Source: Muricea muricata
Taxonomy: Eukaryota; Cnidaria; Anthozoa; Malacalcyonacea; Plexauridae
Direction of reading: 5' to 3'
Length of the DNA stretch: 64,000 nt
Assembly: GCA_963855995.1 (NCBI GenBank)
Contig: OY979728.1
Location: forward strand, 372,001-436,000
Program-made: the position numbers and the translations under genes
Notes under the pieces: model-generated
Database searches by the model: none
What the model was told of the DNA's origin: nothing
Seen by the model: the letters and a program-made list of their open reading frames with translations, nothing else
Shown here: in pieces, positions 25,442 through 38,017 of the stretch
How the letters are laid out: each line of letters opens with the position of its first letter
How positions within the stretch are numbered: position 1 is the stretch's first letter

Positions 25442-28400
25442 CTTGCGGGATCCCATTGTTCTTTGTAAAACCTCTGGGATTTGATGGAGTTTTACAGTCC
25501 ATGGTGACTTCCTTCCTGATTACTGAATCAATATCCACCGCACTGAAGAACGCTACTGACTGCAACAGAAGTTATATGTCACATACCAATAACTATCAAT
25601 GGTATAATAAAATGGTCATAATTCTTTATCAAAAGATTGACGAAGATCTCTTCAAATGTTCATTTCATCGCGAATATTTCAATATTAAAACGATTTTCAT
25701 TACCATTATCTTATATTAGCATCATATCTTATTTCTCACCTGGGGTAAATCATTTATGCCAAGTTTGTACGAGAACATACATCTGGTCAATAAATTCGTG
25801 ATTTGTAAAGCCAATGCGGCTCTGTGACGGTCATGACTGTTTACTAAATAACGAACCTGCAATGAAACAATGAATTGTGGTACATTATAGATAATATAAA
25901 CTGGGCTTGTTCACGCCTGACATTGCTGCCCCAATTTCTATACTGCATCGTACTTCTTACAGTGCACATGTATAGCTTAATTTAGGTCTAAGTCACTAAA
26001 TGTTAAAATTAATATGTAATTACATGTTTAAATAACTGGATTTCCTTTGAAAAATTGTACTAGCTTCCCAACAAAGGGATTTCGTTTAAAACATCGAATT
26101 CTGTTTACATCGTTTCAGCTAGTGAGAGATATATATCTTATATCTTCGTGTACTATTAAATGCACTACCTACACTGACAATGTTAGTTTCTAAATTCTTG
26201 TGTCATTGTTACTAATGGAAGAGTTCAAATACCTCGTCGTGAATGCTGATGCAAAATCTGCCATCGATTTCACACTCGGTAAATAACCACTTCATGCAGA
26301 CCAACATGAGATGCAGATAATCCACAGCTGAAGACTGCACGACCCAGTTTATACGACTTGTTATGAACTATAAATGAGATATAAGGAAGCTGGAAACCGA
26401 GCAAAGATAACACAGTTAAAAGCGCATAATTTACAGCAAGTCTGTTACAGGCTTGCAGTCATCAAGTCGATATCAGGATGCGTTCACATCGCTTGCTCCG
26501 GCTTGATGATAACAAGCCTGCTGCGAGCTGTCAACAGACTTGATTCAAGTTGATTGCCAAGACTTTTTATCCACAAGCTTGATGCACGTTGTTTAAACAA
26601 AACAACAGCTCAGAGTACGTCTGTAAATAACAAGTTGCATCAAGTCTGATTTTCACAGGCAGACTCGATGCAACTTGATAAAGCCAACAGGCTTAGTGCA
26701 AATTGATGACAAATTTACAACAAGCCAGAAAATCCACAACTTGCATCAAAATCGTAATAATGATATCGAAAAATCGCTTCAATGAATGGCATACAAAATG
26801 CAGCTATATAAGTAGAGAACAAACGACTTAAACAAGTTCATTTTAGACATCTTTGCTAACCTTATTCCCAACAATACTTGGTTCCAGTGCTCTGCTGATC
26901 CTACAACCAAGAACTGGCGTTTTCGGTTCCTCAGATTGCGCAATGCTTTCCAGCTTGTTGAACATTTGAGACTCGCTGTGAAATATTAAATGGTACAGTT
27001 TCATAACTACACACTCAAGAAAAAGTCAACAAATAACCGATCAATGAAGTGCTCTGATGTGTTCAAGTTGAATGGCATACCTTCCTTCTTGCCATTCTTT
27101 GTACAAACTCATTTCTTTATCTTGATCTCTAAATTTTGGATGGACATACTCACTTGTGGTCTGGAATGAAACATTACTGTCCACTATCCCCCAACAATTA
27201 TATACATCCGGAATCATATCGAAGCCCTACCACAATCGAAGCCCTACCACAATCGTACCAGTCTCACGACAACCAACCATCGAAAACAACCTTTCATAAC
27301 CCTACCACAATCGTACCAGTATCACCACAACCAACCATCGAAAACAACCTTTCATCCACTGTCCTACATCCACAAGTCTAGCTAGCAATCCACTAGTCTA
27401 CCACGATACAAAATCGCCGGTCCCGTAAGGAAACCAAAGCAGACTGCACGAATGGGAGGGTTATTTTACCTGGATCTTCTAGAAACTCTCAGCAACTGAT
27501 AGTAAATCTTGCTGTCTAAGAAACCATCGTCCGTGATCAACTCTTCATATTTGTACTTCTTTGCAATCTCGTGACCATATTCCGAGAGGAAATGCCTGGC
27601 AGAAAAGGTAGATATCATTTCTCATCAATATCTCTAGCTAATCTGACCGTGAGTAAAAGGTCTGGAACTAGCTACCAAATAGAAATCCATTTTGCTGTTG
27701 TTAATCACTTATATCTTTCGTTTTCCTTTGTGAAACCTGTTGAAACTTAGTTATTGTCTTTAATAAAGAAAATTATAAGTCTGCCAGAAATTTAGAAACA
27801 AAGTAAATTATATTTCATGAGAAATTTGATCATTTGGATCGAAAAATGGATTTCTACTTGAGAACTAGTCCCAGTACTTTTCCGTGCATTCAGATCAACT
27901 GGATTAAAATAACAGTTTTCCGGTTTGTTTTATTTTCACGAACCTCTGGATTCCTTTAGTGGACGCGTAGAGTTTTTCAGCTTTATTTCTAGCCTGGTCC
28001 TCTGTGAGGCGATGATTGAACTGCAGCAATAACTTTTCAGCGAAGTTCACTCCGGCTCCGTAAATGCGACCGTAGTTGAACACCTGAGACGTGAAAAAGA
28101 GAGAAAACAATACGACACAGGGTCGCAAGCAACCTATACTAACAAGCAGCCTACGGCTACGCTAACAAACTTTGTGAGTGATTGGTTATAATAATGAAAG
28201 ACAATGAACAATTGAACTTGGTTTTCTAAAGAATGAATCACACACAATGATGAATTTTGTTTCAAAACACTATAGACTGATTGGTATTTATATTAGGCTT
28301 TCATCTATGAAATATTGTAATGAGAGTTATCTGATCTGAAAACACGTAAAAGTAATGGCACTAGTTGTCAAATAGAAATCCATTTTTCGAGCCAAACTAG

Positions 28401-31400
28401 CAAATTTCACGTTAAGTACAATTATTTGCTTCGATTCCAAATTTCTGGTAGACTTATAATTTTCTTTACTGAACATGGTTACAAAGTTTCAACAAGTTTC
28501 ATAAAGGAAAATAAAAGATACAAGTGATTAAAAACAGCAAAATGGATTTTTATTCGCTCACGGTCAGATCAGCTGGAGGAGATTGGGAACTTGCCATAAC
28601 AAGTAAGCCTACCTTTGCATGCTCTCTTGTTATTCCAATTGTTTCTGCCGTTTTACTGTGCAGGTCCGTTCCATCTGTCTTTTTCCCTTGTAATGTCATC
28701 CAACCGAACGCTGTACTGCCTACACAGAGTTAAGCAATATATTTTCAGGGATATGTTCTTAATACATACTAATGGTAGATAGCGGACACACAGTATGTAC
28801 TGAATGGCCTACGTTTGGAAACAAGCTTCTACCAAACCATTGTACAACTCCCATTTCTGACTGAATGAATGAAATCAAATAGAGATGTCTTCATCCTTAA
28901 CAATGAGTAACAAGCTTGCATTAAGAAGTAAAACTTAAGCAACTGTACTCATAAGTCGGTCGCTTATGGTACACAGCGAAAGTACACAAGAAGCGAGAGA
29001 CAAGTCTAGCGCATACCGTGCGTGTTTGCAAAGTTAGCATCACCCAGAACGGCAGCGATCCAGAGTTCCTGGCTGTCGACATCAGCGCCAACAAAACAAT
29101 AGCCTGGTGGCGCTCGGATCAGAGCTTTTAGTTCAGAACCAACACGATCCACCTGAGAATCGACATTAGAAATCGCTCTACTTTAGTGTTGAGTGTTTTC
29201 ATGTACATGTGAACAAGGGGTGGGCATGTGTAGGAAGCAGCCATCAATACAAGAATTTAAAAGAAAAATAAGCCAAGAAGGTTTGTTTGACACTAACATA
29301 GAATTAAAAACCTATATAGAGTTGATGAATTTGTTCGCAACTCCTTGTAACAATTTCTTTTGCAAGAACACAAAATTATAGGTTATTAGTGCTGATGATC
29401 CGAGCTTAAGGATCGAAAGATTTGCGATGGTAAATTTACGTGATTTTTCCACAAAATTTTAGTGATTGTTCTAAACTGTATCATGGGTGGAACGATTAAA
29501 GTCTGCAAGTATTTTGAACGCATGAATGCATGAATGCACGGGTTAATTGACGTGAATCGAATCTACTCTAAACCTGTCTAGAGAGCGGAAAGAGCACTAC
29601 ACACAATTAATCGCTTACTCTAGGATTACTAGCAGTCATCCATGTTGGCTCAACAGCTCTACGAGTGACTGTACCAGCGGTTATTAATCTTGGTAATATC
29701 GCACCATACTCATCATCATCTGTGTAACGAGGGGAACTACAGATGAAAAATGGAGAAGCCTTTTAATTCATCCAAAAGCACATACTAGAAAAACATATGT
29801 CTTGTTTATCACTTTAATCCTCTTTAGAGTAAATTGCCCGAACTTACTTGATGGCGTCATTTGGAAGGTATTTCTCATCGAGCCAGACATATAGCTGCGA
29901 CCTAACAAGAGGATTTTATTAATTTTATCCTCCATTTGAATAAAAATCAGTTTCAGTAAATTTCGGTTATGTACATACATAATTCTGTGTTTGGCATTTC
30001 TCCAGAAGGAAATCATCTTGTTAAGAACTAATGTCCTCTCAGCACTCTCGTCCCCTTCAGACTTCAACGTTCCATCTTCTATTTTACTGATGTAGTCTTT
30101 AGCGAGGGGATTGCCGCACTTAAATTTTTCACCATCCTAGAATGTACAATTTGAATCAAGTGAAAAACATACCAGTTATTCCACGAAGAATACGTAGGAC
30201 AGTGTGTTTTTCCATCCTGTGCTCTTTACCTGAGCGAGGTGCTAGATTTGACCCACTGAAAGCTTATTAGATACACGTTTCACTGGCTGAGGATATAAAG
30301 CTCGATCGAATTGCATTTATGACCCAACGGTTCAACACCCCAGTCTAGCGTCTTTATTAGGAGTGTTCTGATGTTCCAACGCTGGTTCTTGTATATACAG
30401 TAGTCGAAGGATGATGCTAATATACCTGCACTGACTTAATATTATCTGTATATAAGTAGTGTTTTCATGTTCGTGATGTTTCTTATTACGGTTAAACACG
30501 AAAAACTGTGAATCTCAAAATACTTCACCTTATGAGGGATACGAAAAAACCACACGCCTGGCAAATTAACATCGTTGAAAGGTCCTACGCCATGGTGGAA
30601 CTCAGGGGCGTCCTGTTTTTGTGATGTTTTCTTTCGACGTCTGAGCTGTGTCTGGTTACTGGACACTAGAAACAACACGATATTCTAGAACTTCACTCGA
30701 TGTTGGATAATTTCTGAAGGGTTGTTGTTTCTTTAGAACCATCTTCTAAGATATGAGAAACTACATTCATATTAATGACACTGCAGAGAACAACTAGAAA
30801 TTCGTTGTCTCGAGCGGGATTTGAGCTCGCATCTTCGGGTCTCTAGACCGCCGCCACACCAAGTGAGCCAACGGGTCAACTGGGATTGGTAGCGAGTCTT
30901 ATCCAATTTAAGTGCACGAAATGTCTTATCTCTGAGGATGGTTCTGCAGATGAAACGCCATAAAAAAACTTGGCTTATGTTTTACAGTGACGTGAGGCAC
31001 ACCTATGCTATATAGCTATGCATATAAAGCAGGTCAAGCCAACCTAATTCTATTTTACCTTTATTCTTCATTTCATTTTCTTCCACAGTGTTCCACAACT
31101 GTCCTTCGCTCAATTCCTTCACATCTTCTTCGTCTTCGATCTTCAACATCTTTGATTTGTTATCAGAGCGATCTTCAAGACGTTGCCAGAGTTCTTGAAA
31201 TGCTCTGTAAGAAACAGAAATGTTTGAGGTGTTACTCTGAGTTTATATCCACACTGGGCAAGCTGAATAACATGCATGATCACGGTGGGAATCGAACCTA
31301 CGACCTTTGGAATGCTAGTCCAATGCTCTGCCAACTGACGATCTACGCTGAGTACATGTATAAAACCAAGACACATGTAAATTTTGTGGCGTGCTATGGT

Positions 31401-34400
31401 ATTTTTAGTGTTACTTTTACATTATACACGTGAGGTACCTTGTCGGAAAATGCTCGCAAACGTCTTCAGAGAGATTCGTCGTTCTCCCAGGTACAAGATA
31501 ACCCCAGCCGTGGCGACTGTGATAGTACAGCGGGTAACCATCCCATGACATGCGCAGTAGGCTAGGACCAACACGACATTGAGCACTAACCAGCACAGAG
31601 CCTCTTGTCCAAACATCCGAGTCCATTCTTGGACAGAGTTTTCGGTACCATCTGAGTGATAAACACAAAGTGAATTGTTTTATTGCATTGTAATGCATTA
31701 CGAACTGAAGTTACCAGTGCAGGTAGTGCAGTTAAAAGCAAACAAAGATAGGACCTTTCACTACGTGAAACAATATAAACAGAATTCGACGTTTCGGGCC
31801 TAGCCTGTCCACTACTAACATTCTGTCAAAGGGCCGGCTTTCGCTGAAAACGTCAAATTCTGTGTTATATTATTTCAGGTAGTGAAAGAACCAGTCAGTG
31901 TTTTATGTATTGCATTGTATTATATCGTATCGCATTTACTTACAGGGGGTACCCAGGCAGATGTTGTCGTTTCTTATACAAAACATCCTCTGCTGGCGGA
32001 ATGCGGGCAATAATATCCTCAGTATCATCAGGACCATCATCATTCTCAACTACGTTCTACACCAAATACACGAAACTGATTGTTTTCAGGGCAAACAAAG
32101 AGAGATTGAAAGAAAACTGAATTGAAAGTAAAAACAGGCATAAAATGAAGAGACCTTTTGATCATCCTTCATTTCGTCTTCTTGTTGTTTCTTCTTTCTT
32201 CCTTTCTTAGGAGGTTTCGGTTTCTTAATTCTCACATCTTGAACAGACCAGTCCAAATCCCACAACCAAAGATCGTTTTTATATCTGGTGCAAATAAAAT
32301 TACATTGCAGCATGTTAGCTGGAGCTCGTAGTGTCCATAGGACGGACTCTTCAACACAATAGAGATAATAAGGAACCCTCCCAATAAGATCTGTACCGGC
32401 ATTGAAATTTCAATAGCGGCCAACATTAGCATCGGATTTCTGTTGCAAGATGAGAAAACATTCTTCAACTTACTGATCATGATGAAGCAGTTGACAGGCG
32501 TTGTCTGCGAGTCTCATTAAGGAGCTTTTCATTTCTTTTTCCAAATCCTCATAAGTATCCTCACAATCTTCAATATATTTCTCCCAACTTTGATTGACGG
32601 GCAGATACGCGACGCTCATCTCAAGCATGCCAGCGAACGTGACGGGATGAGGGAATCTCTCGAGGAAAAGCGGCCACAGTTGGCAGAATACTTCGTGTGT
32701 AGAGCGAACATCATCAGAGCAGTACGTCATCAGATCCTGAAAAAAAATGATTCTTTAAACAGAGTTTCCCTGAAGCCATTACCCTCAATTGACTGAAGTA
32801 CGTCCTCGAATCATCGAGTCCTTTCAAAGACACTTGGGCAATCAATAATAATTTTTACGTGCTTGCCCAAGATAACTGACTTCCTGCAATTCCATTCCAA
32901 AATCATAAAAATTGTAGCTTTTGAAATTCCAAGAAAAATCTCAAAACACTGCATAAAATACCAAAATAAACTTCCCTTAAAAAGCTGGTCCTGAAAACTA
33001 GCTTGTCAGAGACTATAGTTGGTTTTTTTTATATTATTTTTATGTGTTTATACAAGAAATACACTGGTCACAAGATGTTTAGCTAATCAATTTTGGTTTT
33101 TCTAATCTAGACAAATACCCAATTGTCAGTGAAAATGATCAGTAAAGGCAAAAAAATGAACGGATAGCCTTAAATTCTAGCCTAGCATTGCCTAGCCACT
33201 AATTTGCCAACAGGTATACCTGAAACTGTTCTTTGATGTCATCCAATGTCCCATGAACAAAAACATTCCGTTTCTCTTTGTCCAACTCCCTTCCACCACA
33301 ATATAACTGATGAATATCTTGCAAGTTATTCAAACAACTGATATCCATCCAATCTTCCTGCTCGGTCTTGCCAACACTTGCAGCTTTCATCACCAGGCGT
33401 TGCAAACCAGTCAGACCTGATACACACATGTGCAAACTGAGAGTATCGAGAAAGTACATCCTGGGTCCCTTAAGAAACAAGTATCAATGCTAGGTTTAGT
33501 GTGGAAAAATTATCTCTTTCGTCATGAAGAATTATCTTTTTTGTCATCACTTATTCGGTCCTTTGTGCAAAGTTTCAAGTGATTTCCAGATCTGTCAACT
33601 TATGAAAATTCATCTCAGACACCATTGAAATACTCCCAATGAAACATAGTTGAAATTTTGAAAACCTGTTAAAATGTGTTTTGGCTAGCTAAAAATAATG
33701 TTTTCATCAAAGAAGTCTTATTTGGTCATTTGTGGAAAGTGTTACATGGTTTTGCAACATCATGTCAAGTTACCCAAACTCATCCCAGATACCATAGAAA
33801 TACCTGGTAAAATTTTGAATTCTTCTAATTAAAATGTGTTTCGACTGCCTAAAAACAATGTTCCTCAGGAATGAAGACATAGTATTCAGCAAATTGTGTA
33901 CAGTTTCAAGTTATTTCTAAACTTCACCTAAAGTTACCCAAACTCACATAAGATATAGATACCATATAGAAATACACTGTACTGCGAGGAACAGGTATGA
34001 TGGAAAGTTTTTAAATATGTTTTGAGAGGTTCAACCCAACAAACTACGAACTAAAATAAAATAAAATGGCATCCTTGCATGGAGTTTCAAACCTTAATAA
34101 GATATTGTTCCTTTACAAAGCTACGATCATATCCGACAGAATGGCCAATCACAAGCTTCTCCTGCCACAAATCGTGTTGAAACTGTTCGGGCGACTCAAG
34201 CGAAATTAAATCTTGCATCTTTGGTTGAAGCAACCATTGATAGCTTCTCTCCTCAACAAGACGATCACTCACCCAGGAATACCTTTAGCCAATGAAATAC
34301 TAGTCTTAGATTTGAAATTCAGTCAGAGATTTTTTATGTATATATTTAGTCTTTGAACACTTGGTTTCCCTCATAAAAAGAAACAACTCTTCAAATCTTA

Positions 34401-35726
34401 TTTAAAAATCTTATCCTTTGCCAGTACAGTAGTATGATTGTACATTTAAAACTTATTCAAATCATATTAAAAAGTAAATTTGACCAGTTATACACTGTAT
34501 ATGGGCTTCGTACACCAGTGTGTTTACATGCTTCCCCTCCCCTTACAACTTATTACGACATTTTCTTCTTCCCTTGCTAGAGGTAGAAATCTCCTACGTG
34601 TATGGTGGGTGTGGGAGGTCATTAGCATAACCTTAAGAAACTTTCCAACTCCCTTGCTAAAGTCAGAAATCTCCTGTGTATATGGGAAGGGGGGTTATCA
34701 ATAGAATAAATTCCCCTTGCTACATGACAGAAATCTCCTGTATGTGGCAGGGTGGTTACTAGCAGCATAACCAGTATCGATAATAGACCATACCCATAAT
34801 GACGTCATTTAGTAGTTAAGCATGTAAAACTATTTGAATATGCCAATATAATTGAATGGTTTAAGTAACAAAAAGATTATTTGTGAAATAAGTATGTTAA
34901 ATTATTTGTTTCATTTAATGTTCTGGGAAAATAAGGACCTAAAAAATTTAACAATATTGCCATATTTGAATAGTTTTACTCGCTTAACTACCAAATAACG
35001 TCATTATGGGTAAGGTCTATTGCAATATTCACCCCTCCAATCATTGACGATAACCGCACTACTGGGGGAGGGGGTTAATGGATGCAAATAAACTATTAGG
35101 AGTGATATTAGAAGATCTAGAAATGCTATTGTTATTTTTTGAACATACCAATGATCAGGTGTAGCCAGCACTGCCATGGTTGGAAACTGTCCCTCGTTCA
35201 CGCACACCTCAACATCGAATACCATTACATCACCATCAGGATGCTCAACTGGCATACCAACCATGGAATGACCATCCTGACAATATTTTGTCCAGCCTGG
35301 TTCAAAACTCCACTCAACTGGCCGAGATGGTAAACACACTCTTGAGAGTCTTTCTGCCATTTCAAAATAACTTGCTGTTTGTTCTCTGGCAATAATTTCA
35401 AAATGTTCTTCGATATTCGAGCCTCGAAGTGGTGGCAACTCAAAATCTACGTCGGGGATCAAACTTTTGGCTCGTCCATGGAGATCATGTTTTGTTAAAT
35501 GCTCCACACTTTTACTGATACTTTCATTGTCAACATCATTTCGATGTGGGCCAAAAACTTGTTCATGTAGTGACTTCGATAACATTTGAATGTCCAAGGC
35601 ATTATATCGTGTTTGCTTTGATATGATGTTGTTCGAAGAGAAATGTTTCATGGACATACGAATGCCTCGATGTACACTTGATCTTAAAAAATGAAGACCT
35701 CCACAAATTGGAAGTATTTTTGCCAT
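25442..35726 (-). CDS. POLG: POLG, mitochondrial DNA polymerase gamma catalytic subunit
   Basis: Twenty-one in-phase exons give 1130 residues: 35149-35726, 34093-34282, 33220-33468, 32474-32736, 32155-32284, 31944-32056, 31439-31651, 31059-31204, 30529-30665, 29979-30136, 29848-29901, 29619-29736, 29017-29152, 28613-28719, 27944-28083, 27470-27595, 27081-27128, 26861-26975, 26233-26367, 25740-25856 and 25442-25559. The 3'-5' exonuclease motifs are [24 protein letters not shown] and [13 protein letters not shown]. Polymerase motifs are A ([10 protein letters not shown]), B ([17 protein letters not shown]) and C (CISIHDE). The protein replicates mtDNA in the mitochondrial matrix. The basic N-terminus after [20 protein letters not shown] fits a targeting peptide. 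The last exon found ends at NNGIPQG with a GTAAGC donor. The short terminal exon was not identified. A candidate acceptor at about 25100 would add only TYFSI. Confidence 0.95.
26440..26770. repeat. Region of recurrent CAAGTTGCATCAAG half-sites in POLG intron 18
   Basis: Many direct and inverted variants of CAAGCTTGATGCA / TGCATCAAGTCTG occur within 330 bp between the exons at 26367 and 26861. This is a decayed satellite or foldback repeat, non-coding. Confidence 0.45.
27639..27903 (+). repeat. Interspersed repeat, copy 2 (POLG intron 15)
   Basis: It matches 1611-1872 closely, from ATCTGACCGTGAGTAAAAGG to TTCAGATCAACTGGAT. It lies directly downstream of POLG exon 15. Confidence 0.8.
28335..28577 (-). 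repeat. Interspersed repeat, copy 3, inverted (POLG intron 14)
   Basis: This is the reverse complement of the same family, ending in ATTCGCTCACGGTCAGATCA. With copy 2 it flanks POLG exon 15 as an inverted pair. Confidence 0.7.
30812..30885 (-). repeat. tRNA-like sequence, SINE head or decayed tRNA (POLG intron 8)
   Basis: On the minus strand, TTGGCTCACTTGGTGTGGCG resembles an A box and GAGCTCAAATCCCGCTCGAG a B box and T arm. The arms do not fold into a clean cloverleaf by eye, so I treat it as a second, unrelated tRNA-derived repeat. Confidence 0.45.
31229..31352 (-). repeat. tRNA-derived SINE (POLG intron 7)
   Basis: The minus strand has GTCAGTTGGCAGAGCATTGG (A box), AAAGGTCGTAGGTTCGATTC (B box) and the family tail that reads AACTCAGAGTAACACC. 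It makes up most of the 234-bp intron between POLG exons 7 and 8. It shares head and tail with the copy at 51.2 kb. Confidence 0.8.
31751..31892. repeat. Foldback element in POLG intron 6
   Basis: The left arm CTTTCACTACGTGAAACAAT...AATTCGACGTTTC is mirrored by AAACGTCAAATTCTGTGTTA...TTTCAGGTAGTGAAAG. Arms are about 45-50 bp and there is no coding sequence. Confidence 0.7.
33530..33970. repeat. Diverged ~170-bp tandem repeat in POLG intron 2
   Basis: Three consecutive versions carry the same order of motifs: GGTC(C/A)TTTGTG.AAAG, then CATC(T/C)CAGA(C/T)ACCAT.GAAATA, then AAAATGTGTTT(T/C)G.CT. This is an old local tandem duplication. Confidence 0.65.
34540..35021. repeat. POLG intron 1: ~85-bp tandem repeats, then a foldback element
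   Basis: Positions 34563-34760 hold three variants of CCCTTGCTA(G/A)AG.(T/C)AGAAATCTCCT. Positions 34782-35021 form a foldback element. Its left arm (AATAGACCATACCCATAATG, TAGTAGTTAAGC) is mirrored by TAACGTCATTATGGGTAAGG...TCTATT, arms of about 70 bp. Confidence 0.7.
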
Positions 35727-36726
35727 CTCCCAGCATTATACCTGACAGATACCAACTCCTCAAAGACAATCCAAGTTCATACTTGATATTGAACAATTTC
35801 CAAGCCAAATTTCTTCAGCAGCATCTCCCATTTTCAGTCATTAATCCAAAGAAAATCACAGAAATTGTCAATATTTTCAAGAATTTCCAGTTTCAATTAT
35901 TTCCATGCTTCTCCCGAAGTACTTCATGTTGTATCTCACGTAAGCATGCAGTGAAGCGCTGTCCAGTACTTCATGTTATCTTTGTAGTTGTGCACTAATT
36001 GGTATTATGGTAATTGCAGTTATTGGTTAGGCTCTATTATAGGACAAATAACTATTTAATATTATTCAATATAATATCACAAAACTACATTCCTCTCAAA
36101 ACTGGTGATTATCTGAACAATAGTTTCATTATTTACTAGTTTTAACATAATTTTGATTTTTCTTACAGACACCTGTTTACACTTTCAGTGATTAAGCCTG
36201 AATCTTGAGGGAGGTTAGAATAACAGACAAAGATCTGGGTTCAGTTGTACAAACAGCACCGATTATTTCAATTGTGATAACAATGCTTTACAAAAGGCCT
36301 TGTTACAGTAAATTTTCACCATGTTACAAAACTTGTTGGAGTGTAAGTTTGCAACAAGGAAAGAGACAGTTCTTAAGGCAAATGACATCTTTACCATGCA
36401 TGATTATTGGCTTTAATACCTCCCCTAACACGGCCTCTTAACAATGCTATGAAATTACACTTCACAGAAGTAAGCCATGAAGTAACTATAAAGTTCCAGT
36501 TATAAAGACCAAATTATAAATGAAACAGTTATTTTAGCAACCCTCAAGAACAGCTACCTTTATAAATAAGGTAGTGTAATGAGACATTCCTAGAAGCAAT
36601 GGTCCTAGTTGGTTTTAAGAATCATAATCATTATTAGAAGTTAAATCAAACTACAAGAATTTTAAACACCTTATTCACATGAATTTAATTATTTTACAAA
36701 TAGTTTATAATTACAGTTATACTCTC

Positions 36727-37688
36727 TTATTCTCCCGGGTCCATTCTTCGTGGAATTTTATTGGTCGGTTTGTAGTCTGAAGACGGCGAGCTTGCAAATG
36801 TCGACTCTCGTTTTCTTTGTTGCTACAAAACAAATGTTGTTGTGCATTTGCAAATTATTTGTTTGATGTCATAAACATGCAATGGGTTTAGCACAGGTTC
36901 AGGTTTGTATTTTTACCTTATTTTCCCATTGCTGATGCAGGCATCTGAGTAATATATTTGCTTTGTCGGTCACAATAACAGCTGCAAAAGAGGACCAGTT
37001 TAAGTAACATGAAAATAAATGTAATTCCTTTTTTGACCAACATTTGAAATAGACAAGAGGGAACACCCTTGGATCTACAAACCTCTTGGATTCGCAAAGC
37101 AAAGAACGTTTATGATCGTTTAATTAATTCTTCATTCATTTACGAGAAATATATACATATAATTTATGTCGGGCAACAGAATTATGAAATGCTGTAATGC
37201 AAAAAATGTCCCTTATTTTGTTTGTAAATTTTAAGTAGAGGTATTTATAATCGTGCCAAGCCATCCTAAACAAACAATGCATATAATAAATATATTGCAA
37301 ACGTTGGGCTTGCGTGTTTTTGAATGGCTAAGGGCGAAAGGACATATAAAATGCCAGTCATCAAGCTGAATAAACAATTTCTGAGTTTCCTTACCTTGAT
37401 CGTGAGTATCTTTTGTCGGAAGGTATACTATGGGTCTGTGATGCTGGAAGAAAGGGAAGAAAACGACATGACACAGAAGTTATAAACAAAAATTAAACAA
37501 AATCTATAGGGGTTTCAGCCACTCACTGCATATTTCATCGAAGACTCTGCTTTGAATTTGGAGAAATTTTGCTCATTAAAGGAAGGAAGCTCCTTGAGCA
37601 AGTCACTCTAAAAGGAAAAAAATACTGGATTTTGATAAATTGATTGGAAAAAAAATACAAAAATAAAAAGAAACTTTCTTACAGCCAT
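36727..37688 (-). CDS. DDA1: DDA1, DET1- and DDB1-associated protein 1
   Basis: Five in-phase exons give 98 residues: 37683-37688, 37527-37607, 37395-37443, 36917-36981 and 36727-36822. The first exon codes only Met-Ala. The protein starts MASDLLKELPSFNEQNFSKF. It has RPIVYLPTKDTHDQ and AVIVTDKANILLRCLHQQWE, then a Lys/Arg/Ser-rich tail ending RRMDPGE. Length and order match DDA1 (about 100 residues). DDA1 is a small core component of CRL4 ubiquitin ligases, bound to DDB1 and involved in substrate turnover. The gene lies 1.0 kb upstream of POLG and 329 bp downstream of the sodium-channel stop codon, all on the same strand. The two-codon first exon is why simple ORF searches miss it. Confidence 0.93.
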
Positions 37689-38017
37689 AGTGAAGTTGTG
37701 AAGCTTCCGATCCCCGGAATAGTTTATCCAAATTATTCCAACAAAATAAAGTAAATTATAATGCACGGGCCTCTGCTGACCAAGGAATTTCTTTTTCACT
37801 GCTCATTTCCATCTAATTAACATATTTCACGTCGGCGAAATCTGAGCGCATCTTTCGAGCAAAGCTTTACAACGGTTTTCAGTAGTAAAAAAACTTTATT
37901 TGCTAACCTCCGTGTGTAAAATATTCTTGCAGTAATCAGTAATTTATTTTATAGCCGTTATAATGCTAGTTGTTTATGTATAATGCTAAAAATTATGTTT
38001 AGTTCATCCTTTGATGG

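Noticed and set aside
27136..27381. 81-codon Pro/Thr/Ser-rich frame
   Set aside because: It lies in a POLG intron and reflects the local 65-bp tandem duplication.
30812..30885. Functional tRNA gene
   Set aside because: A and B boxes are recognisable, but the acceptor and anticodon stems do not pair convincingly by eye. Kept only as a tRNA-like repeat.
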